64,000 bases of DNA from Taklimakanibacter sp021828105 (GCA_021828105.1 JAKATG010000016.1:62001-126000); one strand, 5' to 3'. Counted from the first letter of the stretch, positions 23,368 through 31,818 are shown. The notes: generated by a model from the sequence alone, not told the origin. Translations and numbers: made by a program.

Positions 23368-24240
23368 CTAGCCCGCGCAAATTTTCGTGGTCGTCACACC
23401 CGCTGGAATCATATCGTCTTTGGTGAAGCCATACTTCTCCATGATCGCCATGAATTCCGGCCGGGTCCGCAGCTCCGCCAGATGCTTGTTGATCTCGGCA
23501 AGCAGGTCCTGATCTTCAAGCCGCACCGCGAAGCTCGCGAAACCATAGCGCGGTTTGCCGTTCTCGGAGGGCTGCTCGAAGGGCGAAGCGCGCTCGAGGC
23601 CGGAATCACCGAGTGCCTTGAGCTGGCCTTCGAGGATGGTCGCCGGATTGGCGAAACCATCGGCGCGGCCCGCCTGGACCGCGGCATAGCCGCCAGGGTC
23701 GTCGGTGACCGCGACAAGCTGCTCGTCCTTCACGCCCATCGCCTTGGCGTTGTCGGTAATACCGGTGCCGCCGACCGTATAAGCGAGCTTGATCGTCGGA
23801 TCTTTTGCGATGTCGGCATAGCTGTGGATCTTCTTCGGATTGCCTGCCGTCACGACAATGCCGTCTCCCAGAATATAGAGCGGTTCGGCGAAGGCGACCT
23901 GGGCGCAGCGGTCAGGCTTTATGTAGATGGATGAGGTGACGAGGTCGAAGCGCTTGGCTTTCAGGCCAGGAATGAGGCCGCCGAAGGTGGTGAGACCGCC
24001 GTCGAATTCCTTGACGCCCATCTTGTCGAAGATCTGATGCAGGACATCGATGACGACACCGGTCAATTGGCCGTCCGGCGTCGCATAGGCGAAGGGCGCT
24101 TCATTGGTGAAGCCCATTCGGATGCTGCCTTGTGCCTTGATCTTTTCGAGGGTCGTCTCGGCGAAAGCGCCACCCGAGAATCCGCTGACAAGCATCAGAC
24201 CGACAAAAGCGGTTCTCATGCGCAATAAGGCTCGACGCAT
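23368..24240 (-). CDS. Polar amino-acid ABC substrate-binding protein, EhuB-like (SBP-A)
   Basis: This 290-residue family 3 solute-binding protein has a Sec signal peptide (~1-27). The body resembles the ectoine/hydroxyectoine-binding protein EhuB: IRMGFTNEAPFAYATPDGQ, GGLIPGLKAKRFDLVTSSIY, KPDRCAQVAFAEPLY and GNPKKIHSYADIAK. The ligand-carboxylate loop is intact (TSSIYIKPDR, with Ser and Arg matching HisJ Ser69 and Arg77). The start ATG at 24240 is preceded by GGGGAGAG. It is the first of a leftward set with DUF1989 and the orphan peptide-binding protein. A TTGT-CA-ACAA operator lies about 80 bases upstream. Permeases and ATPase are at 32.8-34.9 kb beside two paralogs (SBP-B and SBP-C). Confidence 0.88.
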   Translation of the reverse strand: MRRALLRMRTAFVGLMLVSGFSGGAFAETTLEKIKAQGSIRMGFTNEAPFAYATPDGQLTGVVIDVLHQIFDKMGVKEFDGGLTTFGGLIPGLKAKRFDLVTSSIYIKPDRCAQVAFAEPLYILGDGIVVTAGNPKKIHSYADIAKDPTIKLAYTVGGTGITDNAKAMGVKDEQLVAVTDDPGGYAAVQAGRADGFANPATILEGQLKALGDSGLERASPFEQPSENGKPRYGFASFAVRLEDQDLLAEINKHLAELRTRPEFMAIMEKYGFTKDDMIPAGVTTTKICAG

Positions 24241-24322
24241 GTTCTCTCCCCTTGAATGCGCTGGTGGGCGTCATAAAACACCTCAACCCAACGTAGCTTT
24301 TTTGATAACTATTATGACATCT

Positions 24323-24338
24323 ATATTGTCAACAATAT
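24323..24338. promoter_or_regulatory. Putative GntR operator, copy b (ATATTGT-CA-ACAATAT)
   Basis: This is a perfect inverted repeat with 7-base arms and a two-base centre, 83 bases upstream of the SBP-A start on the leftward strand. TTGACA read leftward (24332 to 24327) lies inside it and may be the -35 element. The core TTGT-NN-ACAA is shared with 19342 and 30701. Confidence 0.65.
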
Positions 24339-24372
24339 TGCCATCAGTCAAGGGTTGATGTGAGCAAATTCG

Positions 24373-25800
24373 TCACGCCGTGAGCGTGACGAGGCGCTCT
24401 TCGGTGTATTCCCGGACGGCATATTTCGGGCCCTCATGCCCGAAGCCGCTGTCCTTGACCCCGCCAAAAGGCATCGCATCGGCCCGCGCACTTGAGGTCT
24501 CGTTGATATGAACCGAGCCGAAGCGGAGCTTCATGGCGGAGGGAAGGGCGGTGGAGAGATCTTGCGTGAACAACCCGACGGAAAGACCGAATGGGGTGGC
24601 GTTGGCGGAAGCGATGGCCTCATCGAGCGACTCGAACGGAAGGATCGACAGCACCGGGCCGAAGATCTCCTCATCCAGTACCCGCAGCCCCGCCTTTACA
24701 TTCGTCAGGATTGTCGGGGAGAGCACCGGTCCGGTTCGGACGCCGCCACAGCAGATCCCGGCACCGGATGTTTCGGCTTCGCGCAACATGCCTTCGACGC
24801 GACTTGCGGCCTCATCGGAGATCATGGGGCCGATGCGCGTTGCGCTGTCACGCGGATCGCCCGCGGGCATGTGCCGGGCAAGATCGACAAGACTGTCACG
24901 TACCTGCTCGAAGCGTTTGCTCTGGACATAGAGGCGTTGCACGGATGTGCACACCTGTCCTGCCTTGCGGAAGCCGGCGTTGGCGATCTTGGGCAGTGCG
25001 CGTTCGAGATCGGCGTCGGCGCAGACGATGGTGCTGGCGATGCTGCCGAGCTCGAGTTGAGTGCGGCGCAGGCCGGCGGCATTCTGGATCAGCCTGCCGA
25101 CGCGGGTACTGCCGGTGAAGGTATAAAAGCCGACACGCTGATCGGCGAGCAGTGCGCGTGCCGCCTCTCCCTTGCTGTCATGCAGCACCGAGATCAGCCC
25201 CGCCGGCAGGCCAGCTTCGATCAAAAGCTCCGCGATCATTTGCGCAGTGAGGGGTGTCAAGCCCGATGGCTTCAGGATCACGGCATTGCCCGCCGCCAGG
25301 GCCGGTCCGATCTTGTGCAGCACGACATTCAAGGGCGAGTTGAACGGCGTGATCGCGCAAACGACGCCAATGGCGATGCGGATGGTGAAGGCGACGCGGT
25401 TCTCCTGGCGCGGCGAGGCGGCGAGCGGGACCATCTCACCCGCGATGCGGCGAGCCTCGTCCGCGCAGAGGCTGAGAGTCAGCACGGCGCGATCGACCTC
25501 GTTGGCGGCGTCTGCGAGCGTGAAACCGGCCTCGGCCGTCAGCATCGCGGCGAAAGCATTGCGGCGCTCGCTGAGTAGTCGGGAAGCAGTCGACAGGATC
25601 TCGAAGCGGCGCGCGGGGGCCGGGACATCGGTGCGAAAGGCGCGCTCGGCGGTAGATAGGGCAAGCTCGACGTTAGCGTCGCTCGCCGTGTTCACTTCCG
25701 CGAGCCGGGTCCCGAGATACTTGTCTTTGACCTCGAATCTTTGGCCGCCCGGCACGAAGCCACCGCCAATGAACGAGCGCAGCTCCGCCGCCTGAGACAT
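24373..25800 (-). CDS. Aldehyde dehydrogenase family protein
   Basis: This 475-residue NAD(P)-dependent aldehyde dehydrogenase has the catalytic residues N154 (TPFNSPLN), E250 (LELGS) and C284 (GQVCTSVQRL). The coenzyme site is FTGSTRVG, and the C-terminal EEIFGPVLSILPF and PFGGVKDSGFG are typical. QVCTSVQRLYV resembles the phenylacetaldehyde/succinate-semialdehyde/non-phosphorylating broad group, so the aldehyde is not fixed by sequence. The start ATG at 25800 follows AGGAG. It is the last gene of the seven-gene leftward operon that starts with an aminotransferase. It directly follows the split ThDP decarboxylase, so it most likely oxidises the aldehyde made by that enzyme. Confidence 0.92.
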   Translation of the reverse strand: MSQAAELRSFIGGGFVPGGQRFEVKDKYLGTRLAEVNTASDANVELALSTAERAFRTDVPAPARRFEILSTASRLLSERRNAFAAMLTAEAGFTLADAANEVDRAVLTLSLCADEARRIAGEMVPLAASPRQENRVAFTIRIAIGVVCAITPFNSPLNVVLHKIGPALAAGNAVILKPSGLTPLTAQMIAELLIEAGLPAGLISVLHDSKGEAARALLADQRVGFYTFTGSTRVGRLIQNAAGLRRTQLELGSIASTIVCADADLERALPKIANAGFRKAGQVCTSVQRLYVQSKRFEQVRDSLVDLARHMPAGDPRDSATRIGPMISDEAASRVEGMLREAETSGAGICCGGVRTGPVLSPTILTNVKAGLRVLDEEIFGPVLSILPFESLDEAIASANATPFGLSVGLFTQDLSTALPSAMKLRFGSVHINETSSARADAMPFGGVKDSGFGHEGPKYAVREYTEERLVTLTA

Positions 25801-25812
25801 GGATGCCCGCTC

Positions 25813-26412
25813 CTAGTTTCGCGTGCCAAGGCCGCGCATGAAGCTGTCGCGGATCCAGGCCGGATCGCGATCCGTGGTCTCGCGACCAGAAGCCCCGTCG
25901 ATTTTCGCGGCGATCACATGCGGGCGATCGCCGGCAAGCGCGGTGCCCAACAGGTCTTCGAATTCTTCCGTATCCGCCGCCCAGTTGCTGTCGGCGATCC
26001 CGCAGCCGCGAGCGATCGTAACAAGATCGGCGCCGTGATGCGTCGCAGTCTTCTGTCCGCCCGTGATCTGATAGGTTCCGTTATCCATGACGAGCAGGGT
26101 CAGGTTGGATGGTGAGCGTTCCGCAATCGTCGCGAGACAGCCGAGTTGCATGAGCAATGAACCGTCGCCCTCGATGGCGACGATGCGGCGATTGGGTTGC
26201 GCCAAAGCCAGGCCGAGAGCGATGGGGAAGGCGAGCCCCATGCTGCCGAGCATATAGAAATTCTGCGGGCGAGGGCCTGCGGCCCAGAGATCGAAATTGC
26301 TGTTGCCGATGCCGCCGACGACGGCCTCGTCATTCTTCAGCCGGGACACGAGCCTGCAGGTGAGATCGAAGCGGCTCAGTCGCGGCTCGGCTATTGCGGC
26401 ATGGACGGTCAT
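25813..26412 (-). CDS. ThDP-dependent decarboxylase, C-terminal (ThDP-binding) subunit
   Basis: This 199-residue protein corresponds to the ThDP-pyrophosphate half of decarboxylases such as sulfopyruvate decarboxylase beta (ComE) and phosphonopyruvate decarboxylase. The binding motif starts at GDGSLLMQLGCLATIAE and ends ~28 residues later in MDNGTYQITGG. GSMGLAFPIALGLALAQP precedes it, as in the family. The start ATG at 26412 is two bases after the stop of the companion subunit gene. Together the two make one split enzyme that should turn a 2-oxo acid into an aldehyde and CO2, matched to the downstream aldehyde dehydrogenase. The true 2-oxo acid is unknown. Confidence 0.88.
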   Translation of the reverse strand: MTVHAAIAEPRLSRFDLTCRLVSRLKNDEAVVGGIGNSNFDLWAAGPRPQNFYMLGSMGLAFPIALGLALAQPNRRIVAIEGDGSLLMQLGCLATIAERSPSNLTLLVMDNGTYQITGGQKTATHHGADLVTIARGCGIADSNWAADTEEFEDLLGTALAGDRPHVIAAKIDGASGRETTDRDPAWIRDSFMRGLGTRN

Positions 26413-26414
26413 CG

Positions 26415-26930
26415 TCAGGCCTCCTGACGTCTGGCGTGGGTGAGCAAGGGTGAAAGGATGAGGGCCGCCGGGGCATGCGTGGCGAGCGCCTGACTGATCG
26501 TTCGGTCGACCATGAAGTCGAGCTCGTCGCGCCGCGACAGCGTGTAGGTTTCGATGCCGAGCGAAGAAAGGAGCGGCCGCATGGTGCGGCAGACCATGGC
26601 CTGGCCGAGATTGAACTCGCCAAGCGTGCCGCGTTCCGAGATCATCATGAGAAGCGGGATCTGATAGGGCACGGCGAGCGAGGCCAGAACATTGGCGAGC
26701 GTGGCAAAGCCGCTGGTCTGCATGAGCACGATGCCGCGCATGCCGCCCATCCAGCCGCCGCAGACGATGCCCAGCGCCTCCTCTTCGCGCGCCGGGATGA
26801 AACTCGTGAAATAATCATCCGCCTCGATGGCCTTGATAAGCGGCGCCAGCACCTTGTCGGGCACATAGGTGACAAGGCGGATCTCGTTGCGCTTGAAGAC
26901 CTCGATGACGGTCTCGTACCAGTAAGGCAT
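26415..26930 (-). CDS. ThDP-dependent decarboxylase, N-terminal (pyrimidine) subunit
   Basis: This 171-residue protein matches the ThDP pyrimidine-binding half (sulfopyruvate decarboxylase alpha/ComD type). The activating glutamate is in IPAREEEALGIVCGGWMGG (about residues 45-62), followed by VLMQTSGFATLANVLASL and PLLMMISERG. Its ATG overlaps the stop of the RraA-like gene by one base (TAATG), and AGGAAGGACG lies upstream. The complementary subunit follows directly. The gene order aminotransferase, decarboxylase pair and aldehyde dehydrogenase fits an Ehrlich-like breakdown of an amino acid side chain. The neighbouring Gal-like enzymes point to a multi-carboxylate substrate. Confidence 0.87.
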   Translation of the reverse strand: MPYWYETVIEVFKRNEIRLVTYVPDKVLAPLIKAIEADDYFTSFIPAREEEALGIVCGGWMGGMRGIVLMQTSGFATLANVLASLAVPYQIPLLMMISERGTLGEFNLGQAMVCRTMRPLLSSLGIETYTLSRRDELDFMVDRTISQALATHAPAALILSPLLTHARRQEA

Positions 26931-27646
26931 TATGCGTCCTTCCTATTAGGGCCTTCAAGCGCGTTCGCATCGTCGAGATAGACGAGGCCCGCTTTGGCAA
27001 GCGCATCGCGCATGCCATAGATATCGAGTCCGAGCTCGCCCTTGGCGAGCCGGGCGCGGACCGAGCTTTCCTTGGCAAGCCGCGCGTCGCATTTTTCGGC
27101 GATGTCGCTCGCCGTCAGGCGCGGCACGAACACCACGCCATCATCGTCGGCGATGACGACGTCACCGGGATCCACCAAGACGCCGGCGACCACCACGGGC
27201 ACATTGACGGCGCCGAGCGAGGCCTTGACGGTGCCTTGCGCGCTGACGGCGCGGCACCAGACGGGGAAGCCGATCTCCTTGAGCGCGAAGACATCGCGGC
27301 AGCCGGCATCGATGATGAGCCCGCGCACGCCGCGCGCCATGAGCGATGTCGCCAGCAACTCGCCGAACATGCCGTCGGCATTGTCGGAGCTGAGCCCGAC
27401 AACCAGCACATCGCCTTCCTTGCAAAGCTCGACCGCGACATGGATCATCCAGTTGTCGCCCGGCCGCGCCAGAACGGTGACGGCGCTGCCGAAAGCCGTT
27501 CCGCCGGGCCAGGCAGGTCGCAGATAGGGTTTGGCGAGTCCGGTGCGTCCCTGGGCTTCATGAGCCGTGGAGACGCCGGCGGCGCCAAGGCGCGCAATGA
27601 CATGGGCATCGGCGCGCGGGATATTTCTTATCGCGACGGGCTTCAT
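26930..27646 (-). CDS. RraA-like aldolase (GalC-like, CHA/HMG aldolase family)
   Basis: This 238-residue protein belongs to the RraA-like fold of class II 4-hydroxy-4-methyl-2-oxoglutarate (HMG) / 4-carboxy-4-hydroxy-2-oxoadipate (CHA) aldolases. These cleave their substrate to pyruvate plus a second 2-oxo acid using a divalent metal. The signature GELLAT (~95-100) and the metal/oxyanion motif GCRD (R117, D118) are present, with the C-terminal helical extension of the aldolase form rather than RraA itself. ATG at 27646 overlaps the PIG-L stop; a 72-residue upstream extension is rejected because it runs through that gene. Gene order PrpF, PIG-L, RraA equals the lower gallate pathway set galD, galB, galC, although no gallate dioxygenase is present. 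Confidence 0.85.
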   Translation of the reverse strand: MKPVAIRNIPRADAHVIARLGAAGVSTAHEAQGRTGLAKPYLRPAWPGGTAFGSAVTVLARPGDNWMIHVAVELCKEGDVLVVGLSSDNADGMFGELLATSLMARGVRGLIIDAGCRDVFALKEIGFPVWCRAVSAQGTVKASLGAVNVPVVVAGVLVDPGDVVIADDDGVVFVPRLTASDIAEKCDARLAKESSVRARLAKGELGLDIYGMRDALAKAGLVYLDDANALEGPNRKDA

Positions 27647-28359
27647 CAGAAGTGCTCCACGAGATCGGGGAATACGCGCTGATAGGCTTCGCCATAGATG
27701 ACCTTCCGGCCGGTATTGCGCGCCGCCTGGTTGCCGCGCTGCAGCGCCGTGCGGGTATAGTATTCCCAGAGGTGTTCTTGCGCGGCCATGCATTCGAAGG
27801 CCTTGCGCTTCTTGTCCCAGACCGGGCCGATATCGAGGAACACTTCCGGCCGCCACTCGCATTGCTCGGGCTGGTGCGGCTCGAAGAGATAGACCGGCGG
27901 CGCGCCGAGGACGCTGCCTCCGGGCTTATGGCCGTGGGCTTGGGCGATGATCCGGGCTTCCTGGGCCAGATGCGTCGCCAACGGATGGTCGAAATTATAA
28001 GGATCGGCGAGCGAATGCGAGAGCACGAAGCTCGGCATGAGCTCGCGGAAGTGATCGACCAGCGTGAAGAGCAGCTCCTTGTCGGAGGTGAGCGGATAGT
28101 CGCCGCGGTCGAGGAACACCACCTCGCAGCCGAGGATTTGCGCGGCAGCCAGAGCCTCCTTGCGCCGCTCGCGCTTGACGATTTCCTCCGTCATGTCCTT
28201 TTCGCGCCAGAGCTTGGCGGATTCACCGCGCTCGCCGAATGACAGGCAGACGACACGCACATGATAGCCTCGCGCAGCGTGGAGCGCGATGGCGCCACCG
28301 GCACGCCACACGAAGTCGGCGGAATGCGCGCTGACAATCAATCCTGTTTTGGCCGTCAT
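27646..28359 (-). CDS. PIG-L family hydrolase, GalB-like 4-oxalomesaconate hydratase
   Basis: This 237-residue PIG-L/LmbE-fold zinc protein matches the family as AHSADFVWRAGGAIAL (His and Asp metal ligands near residues 12 and 15) and FDHPLA (third ligand His). The blocks VCLSFGERGESAKLW and GGAIALHAARGYHV resemble GalB, the PIG-L-type 4-oxalomesaconate hydratase of Pseudomonas putida, more than N-acetylglucosaminyl deacetylases. The start ATG overlaps the PrpF-like stop by four bases, and the stop overlaps the aldolase start. The predicted role is to add water to an unsaturated 2-oxo polycarboxylate, giving the substrate for the RraA-like aldolase. The substrate in this organism is inferred from family and neighbours only. 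Confidence 0.83.
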   Translation of the reverse strand: MTAKTGLIVSAHSADFVWRAGGAIALHAARGYHVRVVCLSFGERGESAKLWREKDMTEEIVKRERRKEALAAAQILGCEVVFLDRGDYPLTSDKELLFTLVDHFRELMPSFVLSHSLADPYNFDHPLATHLAQEARIIAQAHGHKPGGSVLGAPPVYLFEPHQPEQCEWRPEVFLDIGPVWDKKRKAFECMAAQEHLWEYYTRTALQRGNQAARNTGRKVIYGEAYQRVFPDLVEHF

Positions 28360-29483
28360 GCGGCTTCTCCCTTCATAGTTCTTTTCAACTGATCAGCACC
28401 CGCCCAGAGCGAGCGCGGCACGGCGACCGAGCCCGAAAACAGCCGGCGCGCCGTCCTGATGAGTGCGGCCTTGATGATTTGTGGTCCTTCAGGTCCTTCG
28501 CTCATGTCGAGATCGACCGTGAATTCCCCACTTGGATGCTCGATCGACATCGGGCCGGAGGAGGATGCTGCGGCAATGCCTTGGGCCACCGAGCGCTTCA
28601 GCACGCAGGCGGTGGCCACGGTCACCGCACCGAGCACGCCAATGCTCGCATGGCATACATGCGGGATGAAGGTGCGTGTATTGACCACACCGCCGGCACG
28701 CGGCGGTGAGATCAAGGTCATCTTGGGAATGGGTTTCGCTGCGACATCGCCGAGGCCCATCAGCATGCCAGCCTTGAGGCGGATGCGCTCGAGCGTGGTC
28801 TTGAGGTCGCCATGGGCATTGAGCGCATCGCGTGTCTCATGGCCCGTGATGCCGAGCCGCTCGGCCGGCAATATGACGACCGGCATGCCATTGTCGATCA
28901 GCGTGCATGGCACGTCATCGATGACATCGAGCGTATTGCCAGTCGGCAGCAGCTTGCCGCAGACCGAGCCTGCGGTGTCACGGAAGGCGATCGAGATCGG
29001 CGCATGCGTTCCAGGAACGCCATCTATACGGGTGTTGCCGACATAAGTGAGCGCACCGGCCGGTGTCTCGACGGTGATGTCGGCAATAGTACCGGTATTG
29101 AGAGTCAATACGCGAACCGTCGTCGAGCCGTCACGCGCTGCGATCAAGCCACGCTCGATCGCGAAGGGAACGACCGCGGCGAGCATGTTGCCGCAATTGG
29201 GCGTGGTATCGACTTGCGCCTTGTCGACGCTCACTTGCGCGAAGAGGAATTCGAGATCGACATCGCTGCGCGATGAGCGCGAGACGATCCCGACCTTGCT
29301 GGTCAAGGGATCAGCACCACCGACACCATCGATTTGCCGCGTGTCCGGTGAGCCGAGCGCCGCCAGGAGGACGCGGTCGCGCGTCGCGATATCGGATGGC
29401 AGATCCTGGGCGAGGAAGAACGGGCCCTTGGAGGTGCCGCCGCGCATCAAGGTGCAGGGGATTTCGGTGAGGCCGCTGCTCAT
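28356..29483 (-). CDS. PrpF family isomerase, GalD-like 4-oxalomesaconate tautomerase
   Basis: This 375-residue two-lobed PrpF/diaminopimelate-epimerase-fold protein has the family start PCTLMRGGTSKGPFF, IDGVGGADPLTSKVGIV and the active-site cysteine C97 in TTPNCGNM. PrpF proteins isomerise 2-methylaconitate or aconitate; GalD tautomerises 4-oxalomesaconate. Immediate coupling to PIG-L (GalB-like) and RraA (GalC-like) genes favours a tautomerase acting on a tricarboxylate or substituted dicarboxylate 2-oxo acid. The start ATG at 29483 sits seven bases past the aminotransferase stop, behind GAGGCGG. It is the second gene of the seven-gene operon. Confidence 0.87.
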   Translation of the reverse strand: MSSGLTEIPCTLMRGGTSKGPFFLAQDLPSDIATRDRVLLAALGSPDTRQIDGVGGADPLTSKVGIVSRSSRSDVDLEFLFAQVSVDKAQVDTTPNCGNMLAAVVPFAIERGLIAARDGSTTVRVLTLNTGTIADITVETPAGALTYVGNTRIDGVPGTHAPISIAFRDTAGSVCGKLLPTGNTLDVIDDVPCTLIDNGMPVVILPAERLGITGHETRDALNAHGDLKTTLERIRLKAGMLMGLGDVAAKPIPKMTLISPPRAGGVVNTRTFIPHVCHASIGVLGAVTVATACVLKRSVAQGIAAASSSGPMSIEHPSGEFTVDLDMSEGPEGPQIIKAALIRTARRLFSGSVAVPRSLWAGADQLKRTMKGEAA

Positions 29484-29490
29484 GGCCGCC

Positions 29491-30642
29491 TCACGCTACG
29501 CCCGCTGCCGCGATGCGAGAGAGCGCCTCATCGATCTCCTTGTCCGACGCGGTCACGGTCAGGCGCAAGTGGCCTGACCCTGTGCCGCCGAAAGCGGAGC
29601 CGGGGACGGTTGCCACATCATGTTGGTCGAGCCAGCGTGCAGCCAGCGCGCGGTCGTCGGCCGCGACAGAAGGGAAGAGGTAGAAAGAGGCGTTCGGTGC
29701 TGCGCATTTGATGCCGGGAACGGCATCGAGCCGGGCCGCCGCGTCGCGCTGACGGCGCCGAAACATCTCCCGGTAGCCGGGCAGGACCTCGTCGTAGATT
29801 TGCAGAGCCTTGAGGCCGGCCGCCTGGACCGCACCGGGCACGCAATAGATCGAATGCTGAATGAAACGGCTGATAGGCTTCGACAGGCCCGGCGGCACCG
29901 CGAGATAGCCGAGCCGCCAGCCCGTCATGCCGAAGGTCTTGGAGAAGCTGTCGACGACGAAGGTGAAGGCGCGGCCCTTTGCTGTCCCTTGCGGGGTCGG
30001 AAAGGAAGTGTCGTGGACGAGATCCGAATAGACCTGGTCGAAGACGATCCACAGTTTGTGGCGTTCGGCGAGATCGACAAGGCCGTCGATCTCTTTCTGG
30101 GTGATGACGCGGCCAGTTGGATTGACGGGGGAGTTGACGATGACCGCGACCGTGCGCTCGGTGATGGCGGCTTCGAGGGCCGGAAGGCCGATGCGATCGA
30201 GCATGGGCAGGAGCACCGGCTTGCCGGCGCAGAGCTCGACGCACGGACCATAGCTCACCCAGCCGGGTTCGGGCACCAGCACCTCGGCACCGGGTTCGAC
30301 AATACCCATGAGAGCCGTGAGCAGGGCGAATTTGCCGCCGGGCGTGATGATGATGTCGGCTTCTTCATATTGCGCGCCGGAGCGACGTTGCTCATGCGCG
30401 GCGAGCGCGGCGCGCAGCCTCGGATCGCCGAGCACGGGGCCGTAGCGGGTGTCACCGGCTTTGAGTGCCGCATGCGCCGCCTCGATGATGCGCGGATCGG
30501 TCGGGATGTTGGGGTCGCCGCTTGCCAGCGAAAGGATGCGGCGGCCGGCGGCCTTCGCGGCACGGACTTTCTCCGTCATCTCGACCGTTGCGGAAGGGCG
30601 AAGGCTCGCTACGCGGTGAGCAATGGCGCGGTCTCTCGGCAT
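29491..30642 (-). CDS. PLP-dependent aminotransferase, class I/II
   Basis: This 383-residue fold-type I aminotransferase has the PLP lysine K235 in SFSKTFGMTGWRLGY. NSPVNPTGRV and FDQVYSDL provide the usual Asn, Asp and Tyr, and SGDPNIPT is the substrate-entry loop. RYGPVLGDPRLRAALA is typical of aspartate/aromatic-type subgroup I-gamma enzymes. ATG at 30642 (MPRDRAIAHR) is chosen; an open frame further upstream runs through the AT-rich promoter region and is rejected. It is the first gene of the leftward operon. It presumably converts an imported amino acid into the 2-oxo acid handled by the PrpF/PIG-L/RraA and decarboxylase genes. An operator-like repeat lies 60 bases upstream. Confidence 0.9.
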   Translation of the reverse strand: MPRDRAIAHRVASLRPSATVEMTEKVRAAKAAGRRILSLASGDPNIPTDPRIIEAAHAALKAGDTRYGPVLGDPRLRAALAAHEQRRSGAQYEEADIIITPGGKFALLTALMGIVEPGAEVLVPEPGWVSYGPCVELCAGKPVLLPMLDRIGLPALEAAITERTVAVIVNSPVNPTGRVITQKEIDGLVDLAERHKLWIVFDQVYSDLVHDTSFPTPQGTAKGRAFTFVVDSFSKTFGMTGWRLGYLAVPPGLSKPISRFIQHSIYCVPGAVQAAGLKALQIYDEVLPGYREMFRRRQRDAAARLDAVPGIKCAAPNASFYLFPSVAADDRALAARWLDQHDVATVPGSAFGGTGSGHLRLTVTASDKEIDEALSRIAAAGVA

Positions 30643-30700
30643 CGTCTTCTGTCGTCCCTTGGATGCTGTGCTTTCCCTCTTTCGTAGAATGCGGTCAGCA

Positions 30701-30716
30701 TTTTTGTCAACAATAT
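30701..30716. promoter_or_regulatory. Putative GntR operator, copy c (TTTTTGT-CA-ACAATAT)
   Basis: The core TTGT-CA-ACAA is perfect and the outer bases are partly matched. It lies 59 bases upstream of the aminotransferase start, with TTGACA read leftward (30710-30705) inside it as a possible -35 element; TACGAA 18 bases on is a weak -10. It shares its core with the sites at 19342 and 24323. Confidence 0.6.
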
Positions 30717-30762
30717 TTTGAATCGCAGTTTCGCATGGCTGGTCCGTTGGATAAAATTTGTA

Positions 30763-30785
30763 GTTTAATATTGTATATGTTAAAC
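30763..30785. promoter_or_regulatory. AT-rich inverted repeat between divergent operons
   Basis: Arms GTTTAA (30763-30768) and TTAAAC (30780-30785) flank 11 AT-rich bases in the centre of the 272-base region between the aminotransferase and SBP-B. It may be a binding site or simply promoter-associated AT-rich sequence. Confidence 0.3.
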
Positions 30786-30837
30786 AGTAGCTTAAGTGAA
30801 CAATAGAATGAGGATGCGATAACTGTCTTGACAAAGA

Positions 30838-30854
30838 TGACAAAATTGTTGTCA
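30838..30854. promoter_or_regulatory. Operator-like inverted repeat upstream of SBP-B
   Basis: Arms TGACAA (30838-30843) and TTGTCA (30849-30854) flank five bases, 60 bases upstream of SBP-B. A TTGACA hexamer sits just before it at 30828-30833. The half-sites match those of the three TTGT-NN-ACAA operators but the spacing differs, so this may be a secondary site for the rightward transporter operon. Confidence 0.4.
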
Positions 30855-30914
30855 ATTATTCGCCAGGTTAACGAGCGCCGAAACAGGTGCCAGCAACAAC
30901 GGGGAGAGACATCA

Positions 30915-31802
30915 ATGCTGAAGGCAGCAGCACGACGTACAACTCGGCACCTCGCAGTGGCGGCCATTTCGGCGCTGTCACTACTGTCCGCCGCGGCAAT
31001 CGACGCTGAGGCCGGTGACACGCTCGCCAAGGCGAAAGCGAGCGGCACGCTGCGTGTCGGCTTCGCCAATGAGGCGCCGCTCGCCTATGCCACACCCGAT
31101 GGCGAGCTCACCGGTTTCGACATCGAAGTGCTGAGGCACGTCCTCGCGGATATGGGCATCAAGAACCTGGAAGGCGGACTCACCAATTTCGGCGGTCTCA
31201 TTCCCGGTCTCGCCGCCAAGCGCTTCGACATCATCCCCGCGATCTATATCCGGCCCAACCGCTGCAAGCAGGTGGCCTTTGTCGAACCGCTTTATGTCGT
31301 GGGTGACGCGATCGCGGTGCCCAAGGGCAATCCCAAAAAGCTGCACAGCTATGCCGACATTGCCAAGGATCCGTCACTGAAGCTGGCCAATACGGCAGGC
31401 GGTACGGGCTTGCGCGACAATGCCAAGGCCATGGGAGTCAAGGACGAGCAGATCGTCACCATCCCCGACGATACGAGCGGCTATGCGGCGGTCAAGGCCG
31501 GGCGCGCCGATGCTTATGTCAATGTCGCCATCATTCTCGAGACACAGCTGCGTCATCTGAACGACGACAGCCTCGAACGGGCCCATCCTTTCGCGCAACC
31601 GGATTTTGGCGACGGCAAGCCCCGCGGCCTCGCGAGCTATGCGGTTCGCCTCGACGACCAGGATCTCCTCGCTGAGATCAACCAGCGGCTTGTTGCCTTC
31701 CGCGACACGCCTGAATTCGCCGCGCTGATGGACAAATACGCGCTGACCAAGGACGAAGCGGTCAAGCCCGGCATGACCACCGAAAAAGCCTGCACCGAAT
31801 AA
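30915..31802 (+). CDS. Polar amino-acid ABC substrate-binding protein, EhuB-like (SBP-B)
   Basis: This 295-residue family 3 binding protein has a signal peptide of about 35 residues. The body is very similar to SBP-C next door (roughly four residues in five by eye) and related to SBP-A. The ligand-carboxylate loop is altered: where SBP-A and SBP-C read DLVTS(S/A)IYI, this one reads DIIPAIYI. That is an in-frame loss of one residue and of the serine that aligns with HisJ Ser69; the following Arg is kept. Binding may be weak or of a different specificity. The start ATG at 30915 follows GGGGAGAG. It is the first gene of the rightward transporter operon, 16 bases before SBP-C. Confidence 0.88.
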   Translation: MLKAAARRTTRHLAVAAISALSLLSAAAIDAEAGDTLAKAKASGTLRVGFANEAPLAYATPDGELTGFDIEVLRHVLADMGIKNLEGGLTNFGGLIPGLAAKRFDIIPAIYIRPNRCKQVAFVEPLYVVGDAIAVPKGNPKKLHSYADIAKDPSLKLANTAGGTGLRDNAKAMGVKDEQIVTIPDDTSGYAAVKAGRADAYVNVAIILETQLRHLNDDSLERAHPFAQPDFGDGKPRGLASYAVRLDDQDLLAEINQRLVAFRDTPEFAALMDKYALTKDEAVKPGMTTEKACTE

Positions 31803-31818
31803 CAAGGGAGGAAGACCG

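Noticed and set aside
27647..27862. 72-residue upstream extension of the RraA-like aldolase
   Set aside because: It lies inside the PIG-L gene in another frame; the ATG overlapping the PIG-L stop gives the family start.
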